A stretch of DNA of 52,319 bases from Bacilli bacterium (GTDB lineage Bacteria; Bacillota_I; Bacilli_A; RFN20; CAG-826): the NCBI GenBank assembly GCA_017534425.1, contig JAFXWB010000065.1:1-52319 (forward strand). The letters run 5' to 3'. Numbering within the stretch: the first letter of the stretch is position 1; each line of letters opens with the position of its first letter. The translations under genes were made by a program, and so were the position numbers. The notes beneath the pieces are model-generated. The model was not told where the DNA came from. It saw nothing but the letters and a program-made list of their open reading frames with translations, and did not search any database. Positions 45,916 to 52,319 of this stretch are shown piece by piece.

Positions 45916-46853
45916 TATTTATTAAGGGCTTCAATTGCTTTACAAACAACGCCCATGTTTTCCTTATAAATTTCAGTTGGTTTGTAATCAAATTCTTGTT
46001 GGAGAGGAAGAACCATAAGTGGATCATCGTAACCTAACATTACAAAGAGTTTGCCTTTTGAAATTGAGAAAGCAACATCAACTAGGATCTTGTCTGTCTT
46101 AATAGCTTCAAGTGCTTTCATGACTGGACCATTTAAAACTTTTTGCCAATCTTTATAGTTGGAATACACGACCATTTTCTCATTATCTAAGACAGCTTCG
46201 ATGCCTTCCATATTGGTTGGAGGAAGTGCTCTATCGTTACCTTTGATGTAAACATAAACTGGATACTCTCCATTATATTTCGCGGTAGTTCTTACCATTT
46301 TTCCTACGAAAACTGGTTTCATTCTCTTTTCAGCTTTAACGTTACCAGCACAGTCAACGATGGATAATTCAAGGTCGTTATATTTGAAGGTTGTTAATCC
46401 TCTTGAACCGGCTTCAATAACATCCTTGTAAAGACCACATTCGTTAAATTCATCTAATGTAATCTTTCCTGGGTTTTGAAGTTCAGCACCAGAGAATGGT
46501 TTTTCACCATAAACGTATTCGTTGCAGCAATTGAAATAAAGTTCAAAGTATTCCTTCATTTTTCTTTCGAATTTTTTACGAACGAAAAGTGAATAACCAT
46601 AGGTTCCACCAAGTGCTAAAACGGCGATACCGATTGTTAAACCAAGTTGAACGCTTGAATTACCAATAACATTTGGCAAAACAATGAATGCGACAATGAT
46701 TGCGGCCAAACAAACCATCATAACAAGTAGCTTAAATGTGTTATGCATTTTGTATGACTTCCAGAAGACAAGTCTAGTGTCTTCTACTCTTTTAAGAGCT
46801 TCGTGCGGGTATTGAGTCTGCTCTACTACTTTTGTTTCTTTTTCTTTTTTCAT
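45915..46853 (-). CDS. Two-TM membrane protein, unknown function
   Basis: 312 residues. Charged N-terminus, two TM helices (~41-62 and ~69-90), a basic stop (RKKFERKMKEYF), then a large soluble beta-rich domain (~115-312) with no known motif. Resembles the DUF3137-like group of Mollicutes membrane proteins in layout only. AAGGA lies 9 nt before the ATG. Co-transcribed with DUF402. Confidence 0.6.
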   Translation of the reverse strand: MKKEKETKVVEQTQYPHEALKRVEDTRLVFWKSYKMHNTFKLLVMMVCLAAIIVAFIVLPNVIGNSSVQLGLTIGIAVLALGGTYGYSLFVRKKFERKMKEYFELYFNCCNEYVYGEKPFSGAELQNPGKITLDEFNECGLYKDVIEAGSRGLTTFKYNDLELSIVDCAGNVKAEKRMKPVFVGKMVRTTAKYNGEYPVYVYIKGNDRALPPTNMEGIEAVLDNEKMVVYSNYKDWQKVLNGPVMKALEAIKTDKILVDVAFSISKGKLFVMLGYDDPLMVLPLQQEFDYKPTEIYKENMGVVCKAIEALNK

Positions 46854-46905
46854 ACTTAAAAATCCTTAAATATCACTCTAATTTTATGTGAATATCAAAG
46901 CATTA

Positions 46906-48003
46906 TCAAATGCTTTTTGCTGGGTATAACTTATTTATTCTAATAAGAGGTGCGTAAAGCGCCATAAAGGCAAGTGTTGCAATTAAACCAGAAAGTGGAA
47001 TGTAAATTGAGTTATAAGCAAGAGCGGCTTTTAAGGTATAGCCATACACGACAATTGAGGAAACATTTGAGCCTATATATCTCACAAATGTGGATAAGAC
47101 ACCGGCAATAAAGATGAAGAGTAAACCTTTGAAATTGTAGGTTTCTTGATTCTTACTAAAGATAAGTTTTCTAAATAGTCCCATTACTGCGACTGAACCA
47201 AAACCAATAAGGTAATCAAATGGATAACATGCAAAACCATAGCCGTCAGTTAAACATGTAAGTAAACCATAAACAATACCGCCGGCGATAAATCCATGAG
47301 CTGGTCCATGACGTAATGCAATTATCATGAGAGGGAGCATTTGGAAGTTTATTGATCCACCAGTTGGTCCAATTGGAATTTTTATTAAGTTAAGAACAAA
47401 CGCCATTGCTAGTAAAACACCTTCTTCTGCAATTTGTTTGGTTGTTGAACTTTGATTAGATAGCGTTGTTAACGCAAATGCTTCAGCACAGAAAAAGACT
47501 CCTAAATTTGTGCCCCAAGATAATTCAGAACCATGGAATGAAGCATAGAAATATTGTGTTGCTTCATCATAATCCGCTCCAACAATGTGAGCGTTCGCCA
47601 TAATCGCATCTTCGTCTGCATTGAAATATTCTTTTGATAAAAGGAACATACAAACAGCAAGCAAGAATAAAATACCTGCAACTGTTAAGAAATCTTTGTT
47701 GAATTTGTGAAGTGCAGTAAAAACAATACCTAAAGCAATAAAACCAATTGTGGTATAAACCGCAAAAGTATATTTGTGACCACTAGTTAAAAACCAAATT
47801 AAATTAGCACCATAGACATGGTCTGTTTTAGATATTCTTTCATCAGTGGCAATATCATAAACCGCCTCTCTGATTTCGTACTTAAGTATTGGAAGGAACA
47901 AGAATACCAACGCAAGTACGGCTGCACAGATTGCAATTAGCCAGGCATACTTTTTAACAATGTTACCGACTATTACAAAGAATGATTTTTCTTTCTTCTC
48001 CAT
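46906..48003 (-). CDS. thiT: ThiT-like thiamine transporter (ECF S component) with an N-terminal extension
   Basis: 365 residues. The C-terminal part (~190-365) is a ThiT-type S component: EEGVLLAMAFVLNLIKIPIG, GGSINFQMLPLMIIALRHGP and LTDGYGFACYPFDYLIGFG, followed by more TM helices. The N-terminal ~190 residues add about four TM helices and a polar loop that ordinary ThiT (about 190 residues) lacks. It binds thiamine and needs an energising ECF module, not in this window. Controlled by the TPP riboswitch directly upstream. Confidence 0.85.
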   Translation of the reverse strand: MEKKEKSFFVIVGNIVKKYAWLIAICAAVLALVFLFLPILKYEIREAVYDIATDERISKTDHVYGANLIWFLTSGHKYTFAVYTTIGFIALGIVFTALHKFNKDFLTVAGILFLLAVCMFLLSKEYFNADEDAIMANAHIVGADYDEATQYFYASFHGSELSWGTNLGVFFCAEAFALTTLSNQSSTTKQIAEEGVLLAMAFVLNLIKIPIGPTGGSINFQMLPLMIIALRHGPAHGFIAGGIVYGLLTCLTDGYGFACYPFDYLIGFGSVAVMGLFRKLIFSKNQETYNFKGLLFIFIAGVLSTFVRYIGSNVSSIVVYGYTLKAALAYNSIYIPLSGLIATLAFMALYAPLIRINKLYPAKSI

Positions 48004-48009
48004 AAATAA

Positions 48010-48127
48010 AATCCGCCTTTCGCTGGCGGATTAATGTAAAAAATTACCTCCGCTAGCATTACCTAGATCAGGTTCGGTTTAGTTTCTGATTTGAAACATT
48101 CTCAGCCGAGACTACTCAGCTCCCGTG
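48010..48127 (-). ncRNA. TPP riboswitch with expression platform
   Basis: Minus strand: GGGAGCTGAG…GGCTGAGA…AACCTGATCTAGGTAATG…GCTAGCGGAGG are the THI-element core. Downstream, an 8-bp hairpin (48010-48032) hides the SD-like GGCGGA 8 nt before the ATG and is followed by TTATTT. The aptamer strand GCTAGCGGA (48049-48057) can instead pair at 8 of 9 positions with TCCGCCAGC (48022-48030), opening that hairpin. Thiamine pyrophosphate should therefore turn thiT off. Confidence 0.93.
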
Positions 48128-48132
48128 ATTAA

Positions 48133-48161
48133 AGTATAGTTTTAATTGTTCCACCATTCAA
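48133..48161 (-). promoter_or_regulatory. Promoter of the riboswitch/thiT transcript
   Basis: TTGAAT at 48156-48161 (inside the 3' end of ung), 17-nt spacer, TATACT at 48133-48138 on the minus strand; the start falls at the first bases of the aptamer. Confidence 0.72.
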
Positions 48162-48801
48162 TAGGTTTAACGTTTTTGTGTAGTAAAAATTCGTTACAAC
48201 TTTTGAATGTATCCATATTAAACCATCCGCCTTGATTTGCGCCTAATGGAGATGGGTGTGTTCTTTTAATTATAAAGTGATTTTTGTTAGTAATATATTT
48301 CTCGTATTTTTTCGCTGGGCCACCCCAAAGCATGAACACCATTGGTTGGTCTAAATTATCTAAAAACCCCAGTAAATCCCGCATAAATTCAGAATATTCA
48401 GGTATGTTGTGAGACATTGGTCTGTGCTCAACAACTGTCAAAATTGTGTTGAGTAAAAACACTCCTTGTTTGCATAAATAAGTGAGGTCGCCAAGCTTCA
48501 TAACTGGCTTGTTAAATTCAAGCTCAATCTCTTTGAAAATATTAATTAATGAAGGTGGGATTTTACATGTGTTTGGAACAGAAAAGCATAATCCCATCGC
48601 TTGTCCTTCTTCATGATATGGGTCTTGTCCAATGATAACGACTTTGACTTCATTTAATGGAGTCATTTTGAATGCATTGAAAATTAAATTTCGCGGAGGA
48701 TAAATGGTTTTTGTAGCATATTCCTTGTCCAAAAAAGATTTCAGTTTTAAACAGTAATCTTTTTGTTTTACTATTTCAAAGAAATCATTCCAAGTTTTCA
48801 T
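48142..48801 (-). CDS. ung: Uracil-DNA glycosylase
   Basis: 219 residues if begun at the second Met (48801), which is 7 nt from the TATAAT box; the first Met lies inside the promoter's start region. Family-1 UNG motifs: VVIIGQDPYHEEGQAMGLCFSVP (catalytic Asp), LLNTILTV, and HPSPLGANQGGWF, where most have HPSPLSA. Removes uracil from DNA. Divergent from a glycosyltransferase gene. Confidence 0.93.
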   Translation of the reverse strand: MKTWNDFFEIVKQKDYCLKLKSFLDKEYATKTIYPPRNLIFNAFKMTPLNEVKVVIIGQDPYHEEGQAMGLCFSVPNTCKIPPSLINIFKEIELEFNKPVMKLGDLTYLCKQGVFLLNTILTVVEHRPMSHNIPEYSEFMRDLLGFLDNLDQPMVFMLWGGPAKKYEKYITNKNHFIIKRTHPSPLGANQGGWFNMDTFKSCNEFLLHKNVKPIEWWNN

Positions 48802-48808
48802 CGCCATA

Positions 48809-48838
48809 ATTATATCTATGATTTAGACCGAATACCAA
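48809..48838 (-). promoter_or_regulatory. ung promoter
   Basis: TTGGTA at 48833-48838, 18-nt spacer, TATAAT at 48809-48814 (minus strand), 7 nt to ATG 48801. Its -35 overlaps the inverted repeat of the divergent promoter. Confidence 0.6.
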
Positions 48839-48858
48839 TATATAATAGTATTTGGTCT
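48825..48858. promoter_or_regulatory. Inverted repeat around the glycosyltransferase -10 box
   Basis: 11-bp arms AGACCGAATAC (48825-48835) and GTATTTGGTCT (48848-48858), 10 of 11 positions matching, separated by 12 nt that contain TATAAT (48841-48846). Overlaps the ung -35. A dimeric repressor site would cover both promoters. Confidence 0.6.
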
Positions 48859-49944
48859 ATGAAGAAAGTCCTAATTGTATTCAATCATCCCGCCCCTTAT
48901 AAAGTTAGATTGTTTAACGAACTATCTAAATATTTTGATCTTCATGTAATTTTTGAAAGAAACTCAGCGAGCGACAGAAGTAAAGGGTTCTATTTCGAAG
49001 AAAAATATAATTTTACTACTCATAAAATTCACGGAATTAAAGTCGGTAGAGAAGGTTTAATCTCTAGCGGAGTAAGAAGACATCTTCAATACAATGAATA
49101 TGATCTCATTATTATGAACGGTTATTCTCATTGGGCTGAAATGAGAGCAATAGACTGGATGAAAAAATGGCATGCTCCATATGTTTTATACATAAACGGC
49201 GGAACCATTAAGAAAGAATCGTGGCTGAAGAAAAAGATAAAACACCACTATATCTCTAGGGCCAATGCTTATTTCTCCCCGGATGAGGAGAGCAATAAAT
49301 ATCTTGTTTATTATGGAGCCAACTCAAAGGTGATTTATAACTATCCATACTCTACTATTTATGAAAAAGAGATTAATTACACAAAGCCAGATAAACCCAC
49401 TTTAAGAGAAGAACTCGGAATTAAATTTGATAAAGTTTTTGTTTCCTCTGGTCAATTAATTGCTCGTAAAAATTACATTTCTCTAATTAAAGAATGGGAA
49501 AAATACCCAGAAAATTACGGACTTTTCTTAATGGGAGATGGAAAACAGCGTAAAGAAATCGAAAATTTAATTAAAACCGATAACATTAAAAACGTTGTCT
49601 TAACTGGCTTCCTTCCAAGGGAAAAAATGTTCAAGTATTTCCGCGCTGCAGATTGTTTCCTTTTCCCATCCAAAGAAGATATCTATGGTCACGTTATCAA
49701 CGAAGCATTCTCACAAGGACTTCCTGTCATCTCCACCAATAAAGTTAACTCCGCGGTTAAACTTATCAAAAATGGAGAAAATGGTTTCTTACTTGAATCC
49801 CTGGTGGGAGAAGAATTCAAAAAAGCAGTTGAGCAAGTCTTAAACAGCGACTTCTTCAATGAATGTATAAAAACAGCAAAAGCAAACACCATAGAAACTA
49901 TGACCGAGCGTCATATCGAAATGATTGAGGAGGTTATGAAATAA
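48859..49944 (+). CDS. Glycosyltransferase family 4
   Basis: 361 residues from MKKVLIVFNHPAPYK (ATG 48859); a longer reading passes through the promoter and is rejected. GT-B fold. C-terminal nucleotide-sugar domain with SSGQLIARKNYISLI, GFLPREKMFKYFRAADCFLFPSK and the EX7E-like EDIYGHVINEAFSQGLPVIS (~275-300). Transfers a sugar in surface polysaccharide assembly; acceptor unknown. TATAAT ends 12 nt before the ATG. Stop overlaps the next ATG (TAATG). Confidence 0.88.
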   Translation: MKKVLIVFNHPAPYKVRLFNELSKYFDLHVIFERNSASDRSKGFYFEEKYNFTTHKIHGIKVGREGLISSGVRRHLQYNEYDLIIMNGYSHWAEMRAIDWMKKWHAPYVLYINGGTIKKESWLKKKIKHHYISRANAYFSPDEESNKYLVYYGANSKVIYNYPYSTIYEKEINYTKPDKPTLREELGIKFDKVFVSSGQLIARKNYISLIKEWEKYPENYGLFLMGDGKQRKEIENLIKTDNIKNVVLTGFLPREKMFKYFRAADCFLFPSKEDIYGHVINEAFSQGLPVISTNKVNSAVKLIKNGENGFLLESLVGEEFKKAVEQVLNSDFFNECIKTAKANTIETMTERHIEMIEEVMK

Positions 49945-51113
49945 TGAACATCCTTATCTTTTCTAACGCGATGAAGGAACAAGATTTTGCTTTATACCAG
50001 GAACAAGCAAAAATTAAACCAAACCCTTCAAATCAAAATTTCTATTACAAACTAATTAAGGCTTTAGCCATCAATAATAATGTTTCAGTAGTCTCACATA
50101 GACCGCTTGTTAAAGGTATGTTTAGAAAGAATTACCTAGAAGGCGACACTGTTTCTGATGGCAAAATAAAGTTTTATTACACAACCAATAGATGTGATAA
50201 AGCGTTTAAACTTCTCAAAGAGAAGTCGGTTATTATAAAAACTGCTAAACAAGCAATTGATGACTTTATGTCAGATGATTTCATAATTATTACTGACACA
50301 CTACGCCTTAACTTATTAAAAGCAGCTAAGAAGGTTGCAAAACTTTATGAGACAAAAATTATCGGAATGTTAACTGACAATCCATTCAACCTCTCTTCAG
50401 GCAGCCCTTTTGTTAAAAAATATCTTGTTGAACAAGCATCAAATCTAGATGGTTATCTTTCATTAACAAATGGTCTAGTTGAAGTTTATAACTCATCAGC
50501 ACCATCATATGTTTTTGAAGGACTTGTTTGCGAAGAAAGCGAAGGCAAGAAAGATCCAATCTTTAATTACTTCTATTTTGGTGGTTCACTTTACGAAAGA
50601 TATGGAGTCAAAACTTTAGTCGACGCATTCCATAAATCAAATGTAAAATACAAACTCGTTTTAGCGGGTTCCGGCCCACTCGCAGAATATATTGAGCAAA
50701 TGGCAGAAGACGATTATAGGATTCTTTACCTTTCTCAATTATCTAAAGAAAAGAATATCGCGTACATGCGAAATTCAATTGCAAATATCAATCCAAGGCC
50801 ACTTGATCCAAAGATGGACAACGAGTCAGTTCCATCCAAACTTTTAGAGTATCTTTCAATCGGAACTCCTGTAATTTCCACGAAATTTCCTAAACTTTTT
50901 TCTACTTTTAAGGATGATATCACCTGGATTGAAGGCAATAGCGTTGAAGATATGAAATACGCATTAGAGCATTATGAAGTTCCAAATCAGGAGCAATATT
51001 TGAAAAAAGCCGCAACTGCTAGACGTAAGGTCTTTGAGTTCTACGGCTTAAATATTCAAGCAGAATCTATCGGTCACTTTTTAGCGGAAGTTAATTCGTC
51101 CACCAACAACTGA
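49944..51113 (+). CDS. Glycosyltransferase family 4
   Basis: 389 residues. GT-B type with N-terminal NILIFSNAMKEQD and C-terminal FYFGGSLYERYGVKTLVDAF, LVLAGSGPL, and the EX7E region PRPLDPKMDNESVPSKLLEYLSIGTPVIS (~288-316). Likely transfers a sugar in the same surface pathway as its upstream neighbour. Translation coupled by TAATG. Its 3' end overlaps the convergent gene by 40 bp. Confidence 0.85.
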   Translation: MNILIFSNAMKEQDFALYQEQAKIKPNPSNQNFYYKLIKALAINNNVSVVSHRPLVKGMFRKNYLEGDTVSDGKIKFYYTTNRCDKAFKLLKEKSVIIKTAKQAIDDFMSDDFIIITDTLRLNLLKAAKKVAKLYETKIIGMLTDNPFNLSSGSPFVKKYLVEQASNLDGYLSLTNGLVEVYNSSAPSYVFEGLVCEESEGKKDPIFNYFYFGGSLYERYGVKTLVDAFHKSNVKYKLVLAGSGPLAEYIEQMAEDDYRILYLSQLSKEKNIAYMRNSIANINPRPLDPKMDNESVPSKLLEYLSIGTPVISTKFPKLFSTFKDDITWIEGNSVEDMKYALEHYEVPNQEQYLKKAATARRKVFEFYGLNIQAESIGHFLAEVNSSTNN

Positions 51114-52255
51114 GTTAATTTTTCAGTTGTAAAATTTTCTTCAAAATATTTTTTATTATTAAGACCATAAAGGTCTTTTTCTTTTAGCTGACAAAGCTCA
51201 TCAATAGCTCTCGCAATATCTTTTGGGTCTTCAGATGCAAATACTGAACCTTTGGCCTTTGAAAGTATTTCACGTGAATCTCCACCAGCTACAACAAGCA
51301 ATGGTCTGCCATACTTCATATATTGAATTGCCTTGTTTGGAATTGTTCTTCCAACATAACCTTCATTCTTTAAAGAAACAACTAATGCGTCTGCGTTTAT
51401 GTAATAAGCTTCTGCTTTTTCAATCGGGAAAGCGCCCTCATAAATAACCTTATCTTGTAAATTATCTTTCTCTATTTTTTCTTTGATTTGAGCAAGCTCG
51501 CTCCCCATTCCCATTAGATGAAGTTTTATTTCTGGAGTTTTTACAAATTTCATTGCTTCAACAAGTAAATCAGTGAGTTGAATTTTTCCAATGTTTCCAG
51601 CGTACACTAAATTATGTTTGTTTTGATAAACAATTGGTTCAGAGTGTTTGGTGGAATTTAAAATTGGTTGATTAACAACATTAAAAACTTTGTCTTTTAT
51701 ATTTAGTTCTTTCTCAAAATATTCTTTAAATGACGGGGACGAAATAACAATTCTGTCACACCTTTCATAAATTGACTTGCTCCATTTATAAAGAATCTTA
51801 TACATTAAAGAATTCTTCTTTACCGCGTGAGTAACAAGAGTTGATTCTGGCCACAAATCCTGACAATAAAGAACACAAGGAACGTTGTGCTTTTTAGCAA
51901 AGAGCAAGGCAGGAGAAATTGAAATAACTGGAGAAAGAGAAATAGATAAAACTACATCAAATTCTTCCTTAAAATGTCTAACAAATCTTTTACCTGTTCT
52001 ATGGAAAGACAGATAGTTACGAATAATTGAAATTCTAGAATATTTTCTAGGAACAACCGAAACACGGTGAATTTTAACACCATTAATTTCTTCGTATTTT
52101 ACATGTTTATAATCTTCTAAAATACATTGATATCCATAGTTTGGTCTACCAGTTAAAACAGTTACTTCGTGACCTAGCTTAACAAGTGTTTCAGCTATAT
52201 CAGTAACTGAAAATCTTTCTGGATAATAATACTGTGAAACAAGTAGGATTCGCAT
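51074..52255 (-). CDS. Glycosyltransferase family 4 (WbuB-like)
   Basis: 393 residues. Opens RILLVSQYYYPERFSVTDIAETL, typical of WbuB/WcaI-like transferases; C-terminal VYAGNIGKIQLTDLLVEAM, VIYEGAFPIEKAEAYYINADALVVSL and IPNKAIQYMKYGRPLLV. Cytoplasmic, membrane-associated sugar transfer onto a lipid-linked precursor is likely. TATAAT at 52266-52271 lies 10 nt before the ATG. Confidence 0.87.
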   Translation of the reverse strand: MRILLVSQYYYPERFSVTDIAETLVKLGHEVTVLTGRPNYGYQCILEDYKHVKYEEINGVKIHRVSVVPRKYSRISIIRNYLSFHRTGKRFVRHFKEEFDVVLSISLSPVISISPALLFAKKHNVPCVLYCQDLWPESTLVTHAVKKNSLMYKILYKWSKSIYERCDRIVISSPSFKEYFEKELNIKDKVFNVVNQPILNSTKHSEPIVYQNKHNLVYAGNIGKIQLTDLLVEAMKFVKTPEIKLHLMGMGSELAQIKEKIEKDNLQDKVIYEGAFPIEKAEAYYINADALVVSLKNEGYVGRTIPNKAIQYMKYGRPLLVVAGGDSREILSKAKGSVFASEDPKDIARAIDELCQLKEKDLYGLNNKKYFEENFTTEKLTQLLVDELTSAKK

Positions 52256-52265
52256 ATTAGTTAGT

Positions 52266-52271
52266 ATTATA
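52266..52271 (-). promoter_or_regulatory. -10 box of the WbuB-like gene
   Basis: TATAAT on the minus strand ending 10 nt before ATG 52255; -35 unclear. The last 48 bases of the window show no other feature. Confidence 0.5.
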
Positions 52272-52319
52272 TACTATCAAAAGTTTAGCAACACATTTTG
52301 ATTTTGAAAGACAACAATT

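Overview
The window is a low-GC, very compact bacterial chromosome segment with the standard genetic code: TGA is used as a stop (for example at the ATGA overlaps of pcrA/ligA and tsaB/rimI). Strong Shine-Dalgarno sites inside operons, the GatCAB amidotransferase, PcrA, YumC-type ferredoxin-NADP reductase, a GGGtGRT protein and a GatA with the mycoplasma-like DTGDS variant all point to an anaerobic member of the Bacilli on the Acholeplasma/Mollicutes side (an uncultured RF39-like lineage is a reasonable guess). This is inferred from gene content, not from a marker phylogeny. No rRNA, tRNA, CRISPR, prophage or complete insertion sequence was seen.

Layout. 0-7 kb: an esterase, a decayed gene remnant, the GGGtGRT/NifU-like scaffold operon, a lipoprotein with a tiny partner gene, a DJ-1 family protein and two divergent ATP-grasp ligases. 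7-16 kb: a heterodimeric ABC exporter, then (minus strand) folD followed by an ABC ATPase, FtsX-like permease and lipoprotein. 16-23.3 kb: a four-gene minus-strand operon of a 1503-residue modular surface protein, a one-TM protein, an MscS channel and an aquaporin. 23.3-27.4 kb: anaerobic ribonucleotide reduction (nrdG; nrdD fused to a glutaredoxin-like domain; trxB). 27.5-37.2 kb: one long minus-strand operon pcrA-ligA-gatC-gatA-gatB-galE-hydrolase-MazG-like. 37.2-38.2 kb: two small ORFs alternating with two related short RNA genes that I could not match to a known family. 38.3-40.3 kb: three membrane proteins. 40.3-44.4 kb: tsaE-tsaB-rimI-tsaD-asnS-small TM protein. 44.5-48.8 kb: flavodoxin/ferredoxin reductase, DUF402 and membrane proteins, a TPP riboswitch with a ThiT-like transporter, and ung. 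48.9-52.3 kb: three GT4 glycosyltransferases, probably the edge of a surface polysaccharide locus.

How the genes work together. NrdD, its built-in redox domain, TrxB and NrdG form a self-contained anaerobic dNTP supply, with a MazG-like pyrophosphohydrolase nearby. TsaB/TsaD/TsaE (t6A modification), AsnRS and GatCAB serve tRNA charging; because AsnRS is present, GatCAB probably serves mainly Gln-tRNA(Gln). The aquaporin, MscS and large surface protein are co-transcribed and suggest an envelope-tension or osmotic module. Many operon-leading genes have a clear -10 box only 6-12 nt before their ATG, so leaderless mRNAs appear common, while internal genes use strong Shine-Dalgarno sites or stop/start overlaps.
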